Positions 1 to 7,926 of a stretch of 15,637 nt of DNA are shown here, one piece after another; position 1 is the first letter of the stretch; every line of letters begins with the position of its first letter. The stretch covers positions 301-15,937 of the forward strand of contig JADGED010000034.1 of assembly GCA_016744555.1 (NCBI GenBank), in the 5' to 3' direction. Source of the DNA: Desulfuromonadaceae bacterium (GTDB lineage: Bacteria > Desulfobacterota > Desulfuromonadia > Desulfuromonadales > Geopsychrobacteraceae). The notes under the pieces were generated by a model. The model did no database searches. It was not told the DNA's origin and worked only from the letters and a program-made list of their open reading frames with translations. A program made the position numbers and the translations under genes.

Positions 1-1
1 G

Positions 2-1534
2 AATAATATGTTTGGTAATAATAACAATAACTCTATGCCATTTTTTGGAAATACGCGTAATAAGAGTCTTAAGAAAGCTTGGGGTGATAAGAGAAATATC
101 TGGCCAGATTTTTTAGAAAAAATCAGCCAAAAGACGCCGTTTGAGCAAGGCTATATGGTTGAAGCTACAAGCTCCACCGGGGCCAAAACATTTCTAAATA
201 AAAATTTTCCCGAGGTATTGGGAGAGTTAGGGCATCATCTAATTAGGATAAAAAGTAAAGATTACAGCGTCACCGTTATGCCGTTAAGGGATTATAGCGG
301 AAAAATTGACACTTCTCTGCCAGATGCTGGATTGGTAATTCTGTGGGAAGACGTGAGTAAACAAATAGCGACACTAGCTCACAACATTAAAGCCATAATT
401 TTTTATGGAGTTTTACTCTTTTTGTTAATTGAGCTGCTACTGTTTTATGGCCTGAAGTTGATGACTCGGAGTTTACAGGTTGAGCTTAAGCAATCAATTA
501 AAATGGAAGCAGCAAGCAACAATGCTCGCTTGATCGCTGAAGAGAGCTCAAAACTAAAAACGGATTTTTTATCTAATATAAGCCATGAGCTACATACTCC
601 AATGAACACTATTGTTGGGCTAGGTCACATGTTGGGTAATGAAGCTTTAAGCCTTAAGCAACAGGGCTTTGTCGCTAACATAAACCATGCCTCTAACAAG
701 CTCCTTAACTTAATCGATGAAATTTTATTAGTTTCTAGGTTGGATGCTACTGCTGATCAAGAAATTCTCACGGAGATATTTGATCCAAAACAATTGCTGG
801 TAAATGTGAAAAATGCTCTGGCTGAAACTGCTAGTGATAAAGGGATTACCGTTAGAGTTGAAATCCCTGCAAAGTTGCCAGCGTCATTAATTGGACTACC
901 AGAATTGTTTGAACAAGTTTTGCGGCAACTGCTAGGAAATGCCATTAAGTTTGGTGGCGGAAATGATGTTGTCATTTCAATAAAAGAAAAACTCAGAACC
1001 TCCAAGGAAATTACCCTTGAATTTGCAGTTACTGATACAGGAATTGGGATTACCGAGGAGCAACTTAAGCTTATTTTTCACCCTTTCCAGCAAGTGGATA
1101 GGGCAAAAACAAGAAGATACGATGGTACCGGGTTAGGCCTTACTATCGCTCAAAAGTTACTGCAGCAAGCCGGAAGCACCCTTGTTGCTGAAAGTGCAAT
1201 CAATCAAGGTAGCCATTTCTTTTTTGAATTTAATTTCGACACATGTACTGCGCAAGAAGGAATTAAAGGTGATGGTGCAGCAGATAACGTTGCGGTAGAA
1301 CGGTTAAGTCTTCCTGCTGGAACAATGCTCGAACTTAAGCAGCTACTAGAGCAGTTAGTGGTGCCACTAGAGAGTTTAAAGCCTAAGCCTTGCCAAGAAA
1401 TTGCAGCAATTTTAAAAGCCAAGCAATGGCCGGAAGCTTTAGTAGAAGATGTTGATAGTTTAATCAGGTTGATACGCCAATACCGTTTTACTGATGCACA
1501 AGAAATCTTGGTAAAAATCAAAAGTAGATTATGA
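2..1534 (+). CDS. Membrane sensor histidine kinase, C-terminal part (5' partial)
   Basis: Senses an extracytoplasmic signal and autophosphorylates on histidine. Numbering is from the first visible ATG (position 8). The frame stays open to the window edge and no membrane segment precedes the sensor region, so the true start probably lies upstream. Residues 1-120 look like the end of a Cache-type periplasmic domain. Residues about 128-149 form one transmembrane helix and 155-185 a coiled coil. HisKA follows, with the H-box SHELHTP (phospho-accepting H193; the usual R is H196). The HATPase_c domain has N311, D343-T-G-I-G and the G2 box at G373-G377. A helical tail of about 70 residues (about 437-508) follows; it resembles the tails found after receiver domains in hybrid kinases, but no receiver is present. 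The HDOD gene follows after 71 nt. The kinase call is firm; the signal and the partner regulator are unknown. Confidence 0.9.
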   Translation, partial: NNMFGNNNNNSMPFFGNTRNKSLKKAWGDKRNIWPDFLEKISQKTPFEQGYMVEATSSTGAKTFLNKNFPEVLGELGHHLIRIKSKDYSVTVMPLRDYSGKIDTSLPDAGLVILWEDVSKQIATLAHNIKAIIFYGVLLFLLIELLLFYGLKLMTRSLQVELKQSIKMEAASNNARLIAEESSKLKTDFLSNISHELHTPMNTIVGLGHMLGNEALSLKQQGFVANINHASNKLLNLIDEILLVSRLDATADQEILTEIFDPKQLLVNVKNALAETASDKGITVRVEIPAKLPASLIGLPELFEQVLRQLLGNAIKFGGGNDVVISIKEKLRTSKEITLEFAVTDTGIGITEEQLKLIFHPFQQVDRAKTRRYDGTGLGLTIAQKLLQQAGSTLVAESAINQGSHFFFEFNFDTCTAQEGIKGDGAADNVAVERLSLPAGTMLELKQLLEQLVVPLESLKPKPCQEIAAILKAKQWPEALVEDVDSLIRLIRQYRFTDAQEILVKIKSRL

Positions 1535-1552
1535 CGCATAAAAAAAATAAAC

Positions 1553-1572
1553 TTTTTACTGTTTAGTAAAAA
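1553..1572. other. AT-only-stem inverted repeat between kinase and HDOD genes
   Basis: TTTTTACT (1553-1560) and AGTAAAAA (1565-1572) form a perfect 8-bp stem around the 4-nt loop GTTT. Seven of the eight pairs are A-T, so it would be a weak terminator at best. It could instead be a protein-binding site or an mRNA processing or stability element in the operon. The function is not established. Confidence 0.35.
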
Positions 1573-1605
1573 TGAAGAAATCCTAAAGAGGAGATTGGAA
1601 TATAC

Positions 1606-2451
1606 ATGACTGGGAAATTCCAAAACATAAACTTTGAGCTTAACAATTTGCCAACCATGCCAGATATGGCAGCTAAAATGGTAACTTTGATCAATGCGCC
1701 CCATACCTCAGCAGAGGAGCTGACCAATGTGGTGGCAAAAGATCCGATTATTGCTGCGCGAGTGTTGAAAATTGCAAACTCGTCTTTTTACAGCATGTCG
1801 AGAAAAATAACGAGTTTATCTACAGCAGTAGTAATTATTGGACAACAAACTTTAAATGGTTTGGTTCTTGCTGCAAGTCTGCGGGGTATTAACAAATCGT
1901 TTGGTCCGGTTGAGAAGCTGCTTTGGGAAGACGCAATGGTATGCGCTATTGGGTCGAGATATTTAGCGCAAAAGTTGGCTATTGCAAACCCAGACGAAGC
2001 ATTTATGGCGGGACTTTTTCGGCATATAGGTCTAACTGTACTCAATAATCAACATAGTATATCCAAAGATTTTATCCTTAGTGCTGTACAACCAAATAAT
2101 ACTGCAAGCGAAAGAATTGAGGTTGCTAAGCTTGGAGCAACACATGCTGAGATCGGTGCTGCAGTTCTTGAGTCTTGGAAGCTGCCTGAAACACTTTGTC
2201 ATGTTGCCCTTCATCACGCAGCTGTAACTTTACCACCAGAGACAGATGATGGTCTGATTAATTTAACTTGTCTCGTCAATATATCTGGATATTTGCCGGG
2301 CCACTTCGGCATTTATGGGGCACCAACAGAGCTAGATGTAGAAAATATTACCGGGAGAAAAAAACTTAACCTAGACACTGATCTTCTCAAAGAAGCTATA
2401 GGCAGTTTTCACCAGATTTTTATTGAAAATCGTAATGAAATTCTATCTTAA
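1606..2451 (+). CDS. HDOD domain signalling protein
   Basis: A stand-alone HDOD-domain protein of 281 residues. HDOD is an HD-superfamily fold that usually lacks phosphohydrolase activity and acts as a signalling or protein-interaction output. Visible hallmarks are LPTMPDMAAKM near residues 15-25, DPIIAARVLKIANSSFY (46-62), the HD-site equivalent LFRHIGLTVLN (137-147) and HAEIGAAVLESWKLPETL (180-197). At the HD site the metal-binding 'HD' of active enzymes reads 'RH', which supports a non-catalytic role. There is no membrane segment. AGAGGAG (1587-1593) precedes the ATG by 12 nt, slightly longer than usual. The next gene, a PAS histidine kinase, begins 9 nt after the stop, so the two are surely co-transcribed. 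In other bacteria HDOD proteins act in motility, chemotaxis or cyclic-di-GMP circuits; which applies here cannot be told. Confidence 0.9.
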   Translation: MTGKFQNINFELNNLPTMPDMAAKMVTLINAPHTSAEELTNVVAKDPIIAARVLKIANSSFYSMSRKITSLSTAVVIIGQQTLNGLVLAASLRGINKSFGPVEKLLWEDAMVCAIGSRYLAQKLAIANPDEAFMAGLFRHIGLTVLNNQHSISKDFILSAVQPNNTASERIEVAKLGATHAEIGAAVLESWKLPETLCHVALHHAAVTLPPETDDGLINLTCLVNISGYLPGHFGIYGAPTELDVENITGRKKLNLDTDLLKEAIGSFHQIFIENRNEILS

Positions 2452-2460
2452 GGTGATCCC

Positions 2461-3750
2461 ATGAATAACGAGTTGCAGAAGGTATTTGCGGAATTAGATC
2501 CACGGGTCGATCCTATCTTACTATTAAAAGCAGTCGAGCAAAACTCTGCTACTATCGTAATTACTGATCCCACCGGGACAATAATTTACGTAAATAAAAA
2601 ATTTATTGAGATAACCGGTTACAGTAGAGATGAAGCGTTAGGTCAAAATCCCCGCATTTTAAAGGGGCAAGATGGGCTAACCGATTATGCTGAGATGTGG
2701 AGTACCCTTATCGCTGGGAAGCAATGGCGAGGAGATTTTCATAACAAAAGAAAAAATGGTGATTTTGTCTGGGAACGGGCAGTAATTTCACCGATATTGG
2801 ACCAAAATGGAGAAATTACCCATTACTTAGCTGTCAAAGATGATATCAGTGAACAAAAAGCAATAGAGTTGCAATTAGAAAAGTCGGTCGCTGAATCGGT
2901 GCAGATGGCATCAACTTTAGAACTATTAAATGCGGAGCTTAAGTCGACCCAGTCGCAAATGTTGCAACGCGAAAAAATGGCTTCAGTTGGGCAGTTGGCG
3001 GCAGGCGTAGCGCATGAAATTAACAATCCGATCGGTTTTATTTCTAGTAATCTGCGCAGTTTAAGTAAATATATTGAAAAGCTAAGTGGTTATGTCGGGC
3101 TACTGGAAGAAAAGGTGAAGTCTAGTAGCCCAGAATTATGGCAAGCAATAAAGCCAGAACGGCAAAAGCGGAAAATTGATTTTTTGCTGGAAGATTGTGG
3201 TGATTTGCTCACCGAATCATTAGATGGAGCTGAGCGAGTCGGAAAAATCGTCCAAAACCTTAAAACTTTTTCCAGAGTGGATCAAGCTGGTGTTCAGCTA
3301 GCAAACATAAATGAATGCCTAGAAAGCACAATATCTATTGTTTGGAATGAAATTAAATATAAGGCAAAGCTCGAAAAAGAGCTGCTGGAGTTACCAAATA
3401 CTTATTGTAACCCACAGGAATTAAGTCAAGTCTTTACCAATATTTTAATAAACGCTTCACAAGCAATTAGTGATGATGGAGTAATTCAAGTTTCAAGCTG
3501 GAGCAGCGACGAAAATGTTTTTGTAACTATTAAAGACAACGGTAGCGGCATTGCCGATAGCGATAAAGAAAAAATCTTTGAGCCTTTCTTTACCACGAAG
3601 GCTGTTGGTGAAGGTACTGGCCTTGGCATGAGTATCAGTTATGAAATAATTAAAAAACATGGTGGCGAGATAGAAATTGATTCAACCTTAGGGCTGGGAA
3701 CTGCTTTTTCTATAACACTACCTATTAAGCATACGGAGCAAAGTGAATGA
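2461..3750 (+). CDS. Soluble PAS-domain sensor histidine kinase
   Basis: A cytoplasmic histidine kinase of 429 residues without transmembrane helices. A PAS domain (about 25-133) ends in the DDISEQ motif typical of a PAS-to-coiled-coil junction. Its GQNPRILKG motif resembles redox- or energy-sensing PAS domains, but no cofactor can be assigned. A coiled coil (135-172) leads to an H-box GVAHEINNP with phospho-accepting H185. The dimerisation region is long, with about 80 residues between the H-box helix and IVQNLKTFSRVDQ (263-275). The ATPase domain shows N327/N331, D359-N-G-S-G, the F-box FEPFFTTK (373-380) and a G2 box with GTGLG (385-389). AAGGTGAT lies just before the ATG. The 3' end overlaps the next kinase gene through ATGA, implying translational coupling. 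The kinase core from residue 161 on is a close paralogue of that neighbour's. Likely phospho-targets are the two receiver proteins just downstream. Confidence 0.93.
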   Translation: MNNELQKVFAELDPRVDPILLLKAVEQNSATIVITDPTGTIIYVNKKFIEITGYSRDEALGQNPRILKGQDGLTDYAEMWSTLIAGKQWRGDFHNKRKNGDFVWERAVISPILDQNGEITHYLAVKDDISEQKAIELQLEKSVAESVQMASTLELLNAELKSTQSQMLQREKMASVGQLAAGVAHEINNPIGFISSNLRSLSKYIEKLSGYVGLLEEKVKSSSPELWQAIKPERQKRKIDFLLEDCGDLLTESLDGAERVGKIVQNLKTFSRVDQAGVQLANINECLESTISIVWNEIKYKAKLEKELLELPNTYCNPQELSQVFTNILINASQAISDDGVIQVSSWSSDENVFVTIKDNGSGIADSDKEKIFEPFFTTKAVGEGTGLGMSISYEIIKKHGGEIEIDSTLGLGTAFSITLPIKHTEQSE

Positions 3751-5720
3751 AACTTCGTACCAAAGCTATGGTGATTTTGGTTGCTGCCGTTGTGTTATCT
3801 ATGGTGGGAAGTGGCATATTCTTTTTTCACCACTACAAAGTTGCATACCGGCACTCAATGTTAGAATCGGTGGATTCTGTAGCAAAAAGCAACGCCAAGG
3901 CACTAGGCAACTATTTGCAACGGCAAAAGGATATTGCCAAGCATATAGGTAGATTACTGCCATTAGCATCTCTAGAGCTTGATGGTGCTTTATGGGTTGA
4001 GGACTACTTTGCCAGACATTACGATGATTTTTCATTTTTTAGTGATGGTTTCTTCTTTTTCGATGCAAATGGAGTTCTTAAAGTAGATTATCCGCCACAT
4101 AAAGAGAAGCATGGTAAAGACTATTCTTTTCTCCCTTATTTCCAGCAAACTTTGCAGGAGAAAAAAGGGGTAATTGGTCAACCGTACAGGTCATATAGTA
4201 GTTGGAAACCAGTGGTAACATTTACAACTTATCTAAGCTCGAAAGATGGAACACCGCTCGGGATTATGGGGTGCTCTTCTGTCCTGGCAGAGGATGAGGT
4301 TTTTAAGAACATTTTGAACAATAAAATTGGGAAAACTGGTTATAACTATGTTTTTGATACAACCAGATTGTTGATTCTTCATCCTGACCCAAAACGGATG
4401 TTAACCCGTGATGTTGCTGTTGGGAGAAATCAAATGTTTGATGCAGCAATAGCTGGGTTTGAAGGCGTCGCAGAGACAATAAATTCAAAAAACATTAAGA
4501 TGTTGGTATCTTATCGGCAAGTTCCTGGCACCAATTGGATTGTTGCTTCGCAGGTTCCTGCGGAAGAGGCACTTGCTCCGTTAGTTGCTAGTCAAAGAGT
4601 TTTTGTCATATTTATTCTTATTGGCAGTGCTGTTGCTGCATTAGTTGGCCTCTTTTTTGTCCATCGCAGCATGCGAGTTTTAGATGTACTCGAAACAGCA
4701 GTAACGGACTTAGCAATACCAGATAACCTTAAGCACGGGATTGAAAGTGCACTAGAGGCTGAAACTGCCAAACTAAATCCCCTTACTGATCACCCTGAGT
4801 TTGGCCCCCTTGCCGGCACAATTAGCAATCTCTACCATCGCCTTGGTCGCTCTTTGGCTGAAACTCAACAAGTTGCGGGTGAACTAGAGTCTGCTTATGA
4901 ACAATTGAAGTCCACTCAATCGCAAATGTTACAACAAGAAAAAATGGCATCAGTAGGGCAGTTAGCTGCGGGGGTAGCGCACGAAATAAATAACCCAATG
5001 GGGTTTATTTCTAGTAATTTAGGGACTTTGCAGCGGTACCAGAAAAAGTTGAGTAGTTATTTAAATCAGTTAGAAGAGTGGCTAGAGCAAAATACATCTA
5101 CCGATCTTGTCGCACAGCAAAAAGAACTGAAAAAAAAGGATAAGATTAATTTTATCCTTGAAGACATAGCAGACCTAGTTGAGGAATCGAGTGAAGGGGC
5201 TTTAAGAGTTAGAGAAATTGTCCAAAACTTGAAAAGTTTTTCTCGGGTAGATCAAAAAGAGTTTTTTAAAGCAGATCTTAACGATTGTCTAGATAGTACT
5301 ATTTCTATTGCCATGAATGAAATTAAGTACAAAGCCACTATAGAAAAAGATTTTGGGGAGATCCCATTGTTGTCATGTTATCCACAGCAGCTTAACCAAG
5401 TATTTTTAAATATATTGGTAAATGCTGCTCAAGCTATTAAGGGTAGCGGTATAATAAAACTGAAAACCTGGGCAGAGGAGAGTTTTGTAGTAATTTCAAT
5501 AAGTGACAATGGTGCGGGGATCCCTGCAGATATCCAAGAAAAAATATTTGATCCATTTTTCACTACCAAGCCAGTTGGAGATGGGACTGGGCTGGGAATG
5601 AGTATCTCTTACGAAATTATAAAAAAGCATAAAGGCAACATAACTGTAGATAGCCAAGTAGGACAAGGAACGACATTCACAATTAAGCTTCCCATTGACC
5701 TAGAGGGAGAAAATAAATGA
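3747..5720 (+). CDS. Cache-domain membrane sensor histidine kinase
   Basis: An inner-membrane histidine kinase of 657 residues. TM1 is at about 7-29. A large periplasmic double-Cache-like sensor (about 35-283) carries features such as FFFFDANGVLKVDYP (102-116), VVTFTTYL (156-163) and TGYNYVFD (197-204). TM2 is at about 285-305, followed by a linker and a coiled coil to about 400. The H-box is GVAHEINNP with H412; IVQNLKSFSRVDQ is at 491-503. The ATPase domain has N555/N559, D587-N-G-A-G, FDPFFTTK (601-608) and GTGLG (613-617). Cache domains in this position usually bind small molecules such as organic acids or amino acids; the ligand here is unknown. GGAG at 3735-3738 lies 8 nt before the ATG, and the start overlaps the previous stop as ATGA. 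The stop likewise overlaps the next start, so three genes are coupled. From residue 388 on it closely matches the preceding soluble kinase. Confidence 0.93.
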   Translation: MKLRTKAMVILVAAVVLSMVGSGIFFFHHYKVAYRHSMLESVDSVAKSNAKALGNYLQRQKDIAKHIGRLLPLASLELDGALWVEDYFARHYDDFSFFSDGFFFFDANGVLKVDYPPHKEKHGKDYSFLPYFQQTLQEKKGVIGQPYRSYSSWKPVVTFTTYLSSKDGTPLGIMGCSSVLAEDEVFKNILNNKIGKTGYNYVFDTTRLLILHPDPKRMLTRDVAVGRNQMFDAAIAGFEGVAETINSKNIKMLVSYRQVPGTNWIVASQVPAEEALAPLVASQRVFVIFILIGSAVAALVGLFFVHRSMRVLDVLETAVTDLAIPDNLKHGIESALEAETAKLNPLTDHPEFGPLAGTISNLYHRLGRSLAETQQVAGELESAYEQLKSTQSQMLQQEKMASVGQLAAGVAHEINNPMGFISSNLGTLQRYQKKLSSYLNQLEEWLEQNTSTDLVAQQKELKKKDKINFILEDIADLVEESSEGALRVREIVQNLKSFSRVDQKEFFKADLNDCLDSTISIAMNEIKYKATIEKDFGEIPLLSCYPQQLNQVFLNILVNAAQAIKGSGIIKLKTWAEESFVVISISDNGAGIPADIQEKIFDPFFTTKPVGDGTGLGMSISYEIIKKHKGNITVDSQVGQGTTFTIKLPIDLEGENK

Positions 5721-6541
5721 CAGATATGATTAAAATTCTATGTGTAGATGATGAAAAAAACGTCCTTAAAGCGCTGCGACGTTTATTCATCGAAGAAGAT
5801 AGCTATGAAATTTTCTTAGCCGAATCGGGCGCAGAAGGATTAGAAGTACTCGAAGAAGAAGAAAATATTCGCATGGTTATTTCTGATTATAGGATGCCAG
5901 AGATGACCGGAGTTGATTTTTTAGCTCAAGTCAATGAAAAGTGGCCAGAAACCATGCGGATTGTTTTGTCTGGTTATGCTGACACTGCTGCGGTGGTTGA
6001 GGCTATTAATCAGGGGCAAATTTATAAATTTATCCCGAAGCCATGGAATGACGAAGAGCTATTATCAACAATTGCTTCAGCTCTTGAACATCAAGATATG
6101 CGGCGTGAGATAAGAAACTTAAACGCAGAATTGCAAAAAAAGAATACCGAACTACAAGAAATTAATGAAAACCTGGAAGAACTAGTAAAAAAGCGTACCG
6201 AGGCGTTAGATATACGCAATCAAGTTTTGCAAATATCGCAAGGTATTTTGGATACGCTTCCAGTTGTTGTCTTTGGTATAGATCAGGATGGTATGATCGT
6301 AAGCTGTAACGAATTTGCGCGTGAACTGTTCCCTTATGATGGAATAGGTCCGTTGGGAAATGATCGCAATGAGGTTTTTCCTGCTGCAGTCAATGGTATG
6401 ATAGATAAGCTTAAAACGGAACCCAATCCCAAAGAAGTTTTAGAAATACAAAAACAAAAATTTTATGGGGAAGTTAAAAAATTAGATGAAGACTTGTCTG
6501 ATGGTGTTGTATTGATACTAGTCCCAAAGCACGAAGACTGA
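5717..6541 (+). CDS. Response regulator: REC, coiled coil, C-terminal PAS-like domain
   Basis: A cytoplasmic response regulator of 274 residues without a DNA-binding domain. The receiver (about 5-124) has every canonical residue: acidic pocket D11/D12, phospho-accepting D57 in SDYRMP, S85 in LSGYAD and K108 in PKPW. A charged coiled coil (about 125-168) follows. The last 100 residues start LDTLPVVVFGIDQDGMIVSCN (179-199, split here only for description), which is the start of a PAS fold, but the domain is short and divergent. AGGGAG (5704-5709) sits 7 nt before the ATG, and the start overlaps the kinase stop as ATGA. Position and coupling make the Cache kinase (and its soluble paralogue) the obvious phosphodonor. 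It may act as an adaptor or by contacting the PAS-bearing kinases. The receiver is clearly related to that of the HD-GYP regulator next door. Confidence 0.9.
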   Translation: MTDMIKILCVDDEKNVLKALRRLFIEEDSYEIFLAESGAEGLEVLEEEENIRMVISDYRMPEMTGVDFLAQVNEKWPETMRIVLSGYADTAAVVEAINQGQIYKFIPKPWNDEELLSTIASALEHQDMRREIRNLNAELQKKNTELQEINENLEELVKKRTEALDIRNQVLQISQGILDTLPVVVFGIDQDGMIVSCNEFARELFPYDGIGPLGNDRNEVFPAAVNGMIDKLKTEPNPKEVLEIQKQKFYGEVKKLDEDLSDGVVLILVPKHED

Positions 6542-6554
6542 AGAAGGGGTACTT

Positions 6555-7883
6555 ATGGCTGACGCTGAAGATCTAACCAGAGAACTTAAAATCCTTTTAG
6601 TTGACGATGAAGTTAATATAACCAAGGCGCTTCGTCGATTGTTGATGACTGAGGATAATTATGACATCTACATCGCCAACTCTGCTGCGGATGCTTTAGA
6701 TATTCTTGCCGAAGAGTCGGATGTGGGAGTCATTATTTCCGATCAGAGAATGCCTGAAATGACAGGCGTTGAATTTTTGCAACAAGCCAGTAAGGTCACC
6801 CCCGATGCTATTCGTATTTTGTTAACTGGATATGCCGATATCGAGGCTTCAATTGCAGCCATCAATGAAGGGGCGGTTTTTCGTTACCTGACTAAGCCTT
6901 GGGACGATGAAACATTACTCAATTCGATTAATGAAGCAGCCAAAAACTATTGGCTAGTTGAAGAAAACAAACGTTTAAATAACTTAGTGCTGCAACAAAA
7001 AGATGAATTAGAGCAGTGGAATGGCAGGTTAAAGCAACGAGTCCTTGACCAAACGGCACAAATTAGGACTAAGGGAGTTGAACTTGCCAGTACCAACAAG
7101 CAATTGCGTGAAAGTTTTCAAGAAACGATTGAATCTCTCGCTGGCCTAATTGAAATGCGCGACCATAAAGCTCCTGGTCATAGTCGTAACGTTGCAAAAT
7201 TAGTAATAGCAATAGCTAAATTTATGCAATTTACCGATGAAGATAATACTAAACTTTATTCTGCAGCCTTACTGCATGACATTGGAAAAATTGCATTCTC
7301 GGACGAATTGTTTGAAACGCCAATCAGCAGTTTAACTACGGATGAGATGCAGGAATATCGTAATCACGCAGTTCGTGGCCAAGCAGCGATTAATATGGTT
7401 CCAGCTTTACAAGATATTGGTGTCTTAGTGCGCCACCACCACGAGCGTTTTGATGGTAGAGGTTTTCCTGATCAACTTAAAGGTGATGCGATCCCTATTG
7501 GCGCAAGAATTATTGCTGTTGCCGATATGTTTGAACGGAAGTTGATAGAGTTTCCTAAGGCTGAGGCGCTGAAATCGGCACTTGAAGAATTGGAGCAAGA
7601 ATGGGGAAAGTCATTAGATCCAGCATTAAGGCAAGCGTTGTTAGTAGGTGCAAAAGAGGTTCATAGTTATCTTGAAATCTCTTCTAAGGTTACAGTATCT
7701 AAAGTTTCACCAAAGGGGTTAGAGGTTGGCATGCAACTGCAGCACGACCTTTTTAGCGGGACTGGAGTTCTTTTATTGAAGCAAGGGACTATTTTTGATG
7801 AACACGCTATTGGTGCTGTCCGTAGATGCTTTTTGATCGATCCATTTGTTCAAGAGATCAGTGTTTTGCTGGAGAGTAATTAA
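6555..7883 (+). CDS. Response regulator with HD-GYP domain, probable cyclic-di-GMP phosphodiesterase
   Basis: An RpfG-type regulator of 442 residues. The receiver (about 10-130) has D17/D18, phospho-acceptor D63 in SDQRMP, T91 and K114 in TKPW. A coiled coil spans about 133-190. The HD-GYP domain (about 188-370) shows H209 in GHS, HDIGK (241-245), H271, HHERFDGRGFP (295-305; GYP reads GFP) and D324 in AVAD, so the metal ligands look complete. Known HD-GYP enzymes hydrolyse cyclic-di-GMP. However, the loop after AVAD, usually DALTSDRPYR-like, is about six residues shorter and reads MFERKLIEFPKAEAL, so activity or specificity may differ. A small C-terminal domain (about 374-440) has the EVGMQLQHDLFSGTGVLLLKQG pattern (390-411, position-based) seen after HD-GYP domains in related regulators. 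AGAAGGGG precedes the ATG. It is probably phosphorylated by the upstream kinases. Confidence 0.9.
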   Translation: MADAEDLTRELKILLVDDEVNITKALRRLLMTEDNYDIYIANSAADALDILAEESDVGVIISDQRMPEMTGVEFLQQASKVTPDAIRILLTGYADIEASIAAINEGAVFRYLTKPWDDETLLNSINEAAKNYWLVEENKRLNNLVLQQKDELEQWNGRLKQRVLDQTAQIRTKGVELASTNKQLRESFQETIESLAGLIEMRDHKAPGHSRNVAKLVIAIAKFMQFTDEDNTKLYSAALLHDIGKIAFSDELFETPISSLTTDEMQEYRNHAVRGQAAINMVPALQDIGVLVRHHHERFDGRGFPDQLKGDAIPIGARIIAVADMFERKLIEFPKAEALKSALEELEQEWGKSLDPALRQALLVGAKEVHSYLEISSKVTVSKVSPKGLEVGMQLQHDLFSGTGVLLLKQGTIFDEHAIGAVRRCFLIDPFVQEISVLLESN

Positions 7884-7926
7884 TGCTGTTGGTTAATATA
7901 AAATAGTCAGTTTGGGCGGAGCAACT

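Noticed and set aside
1310..1534. Possible HPt phosphotransfer domain in the tail of the first kinase
   Set aside because: The tail is helical but contains no histidine in an HPt-like HxLKG setting, so it cannot accept phosphate.
1204..1704. 166-residue open frame on the minus strand
   Set aside because: It overlaps the kinase ATPase domain and the HDOD start in the antisense direction, has no ribosome site and no recognisable domain; it is a shadow of real coding sequence. The same holds for the other minus-strand frames across the window.
2620..2680. Possible LOV photosensor in the PAS kinase
   Set aside because: The motif is GQNPRILKG; the flavin-binding cysteine of LOV domains (GxNCRFLQ) is replaced by proline.
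3743..3952. 69-residue plus-strand frame at the start of the Cache kinase
   Set aside because: It lies out of frame inside the signal-anchor and sensor coding region of a clear kinase gene and shows no domain or separate ribosome site.
7912..7926. TTG start five codons upstream of the hybrid kinase ATG
   Set aside because: The GGCGGAG ribosome site is inside this stretch and fits the ATG at 7927, so the upstream TTG would initiate without a site.
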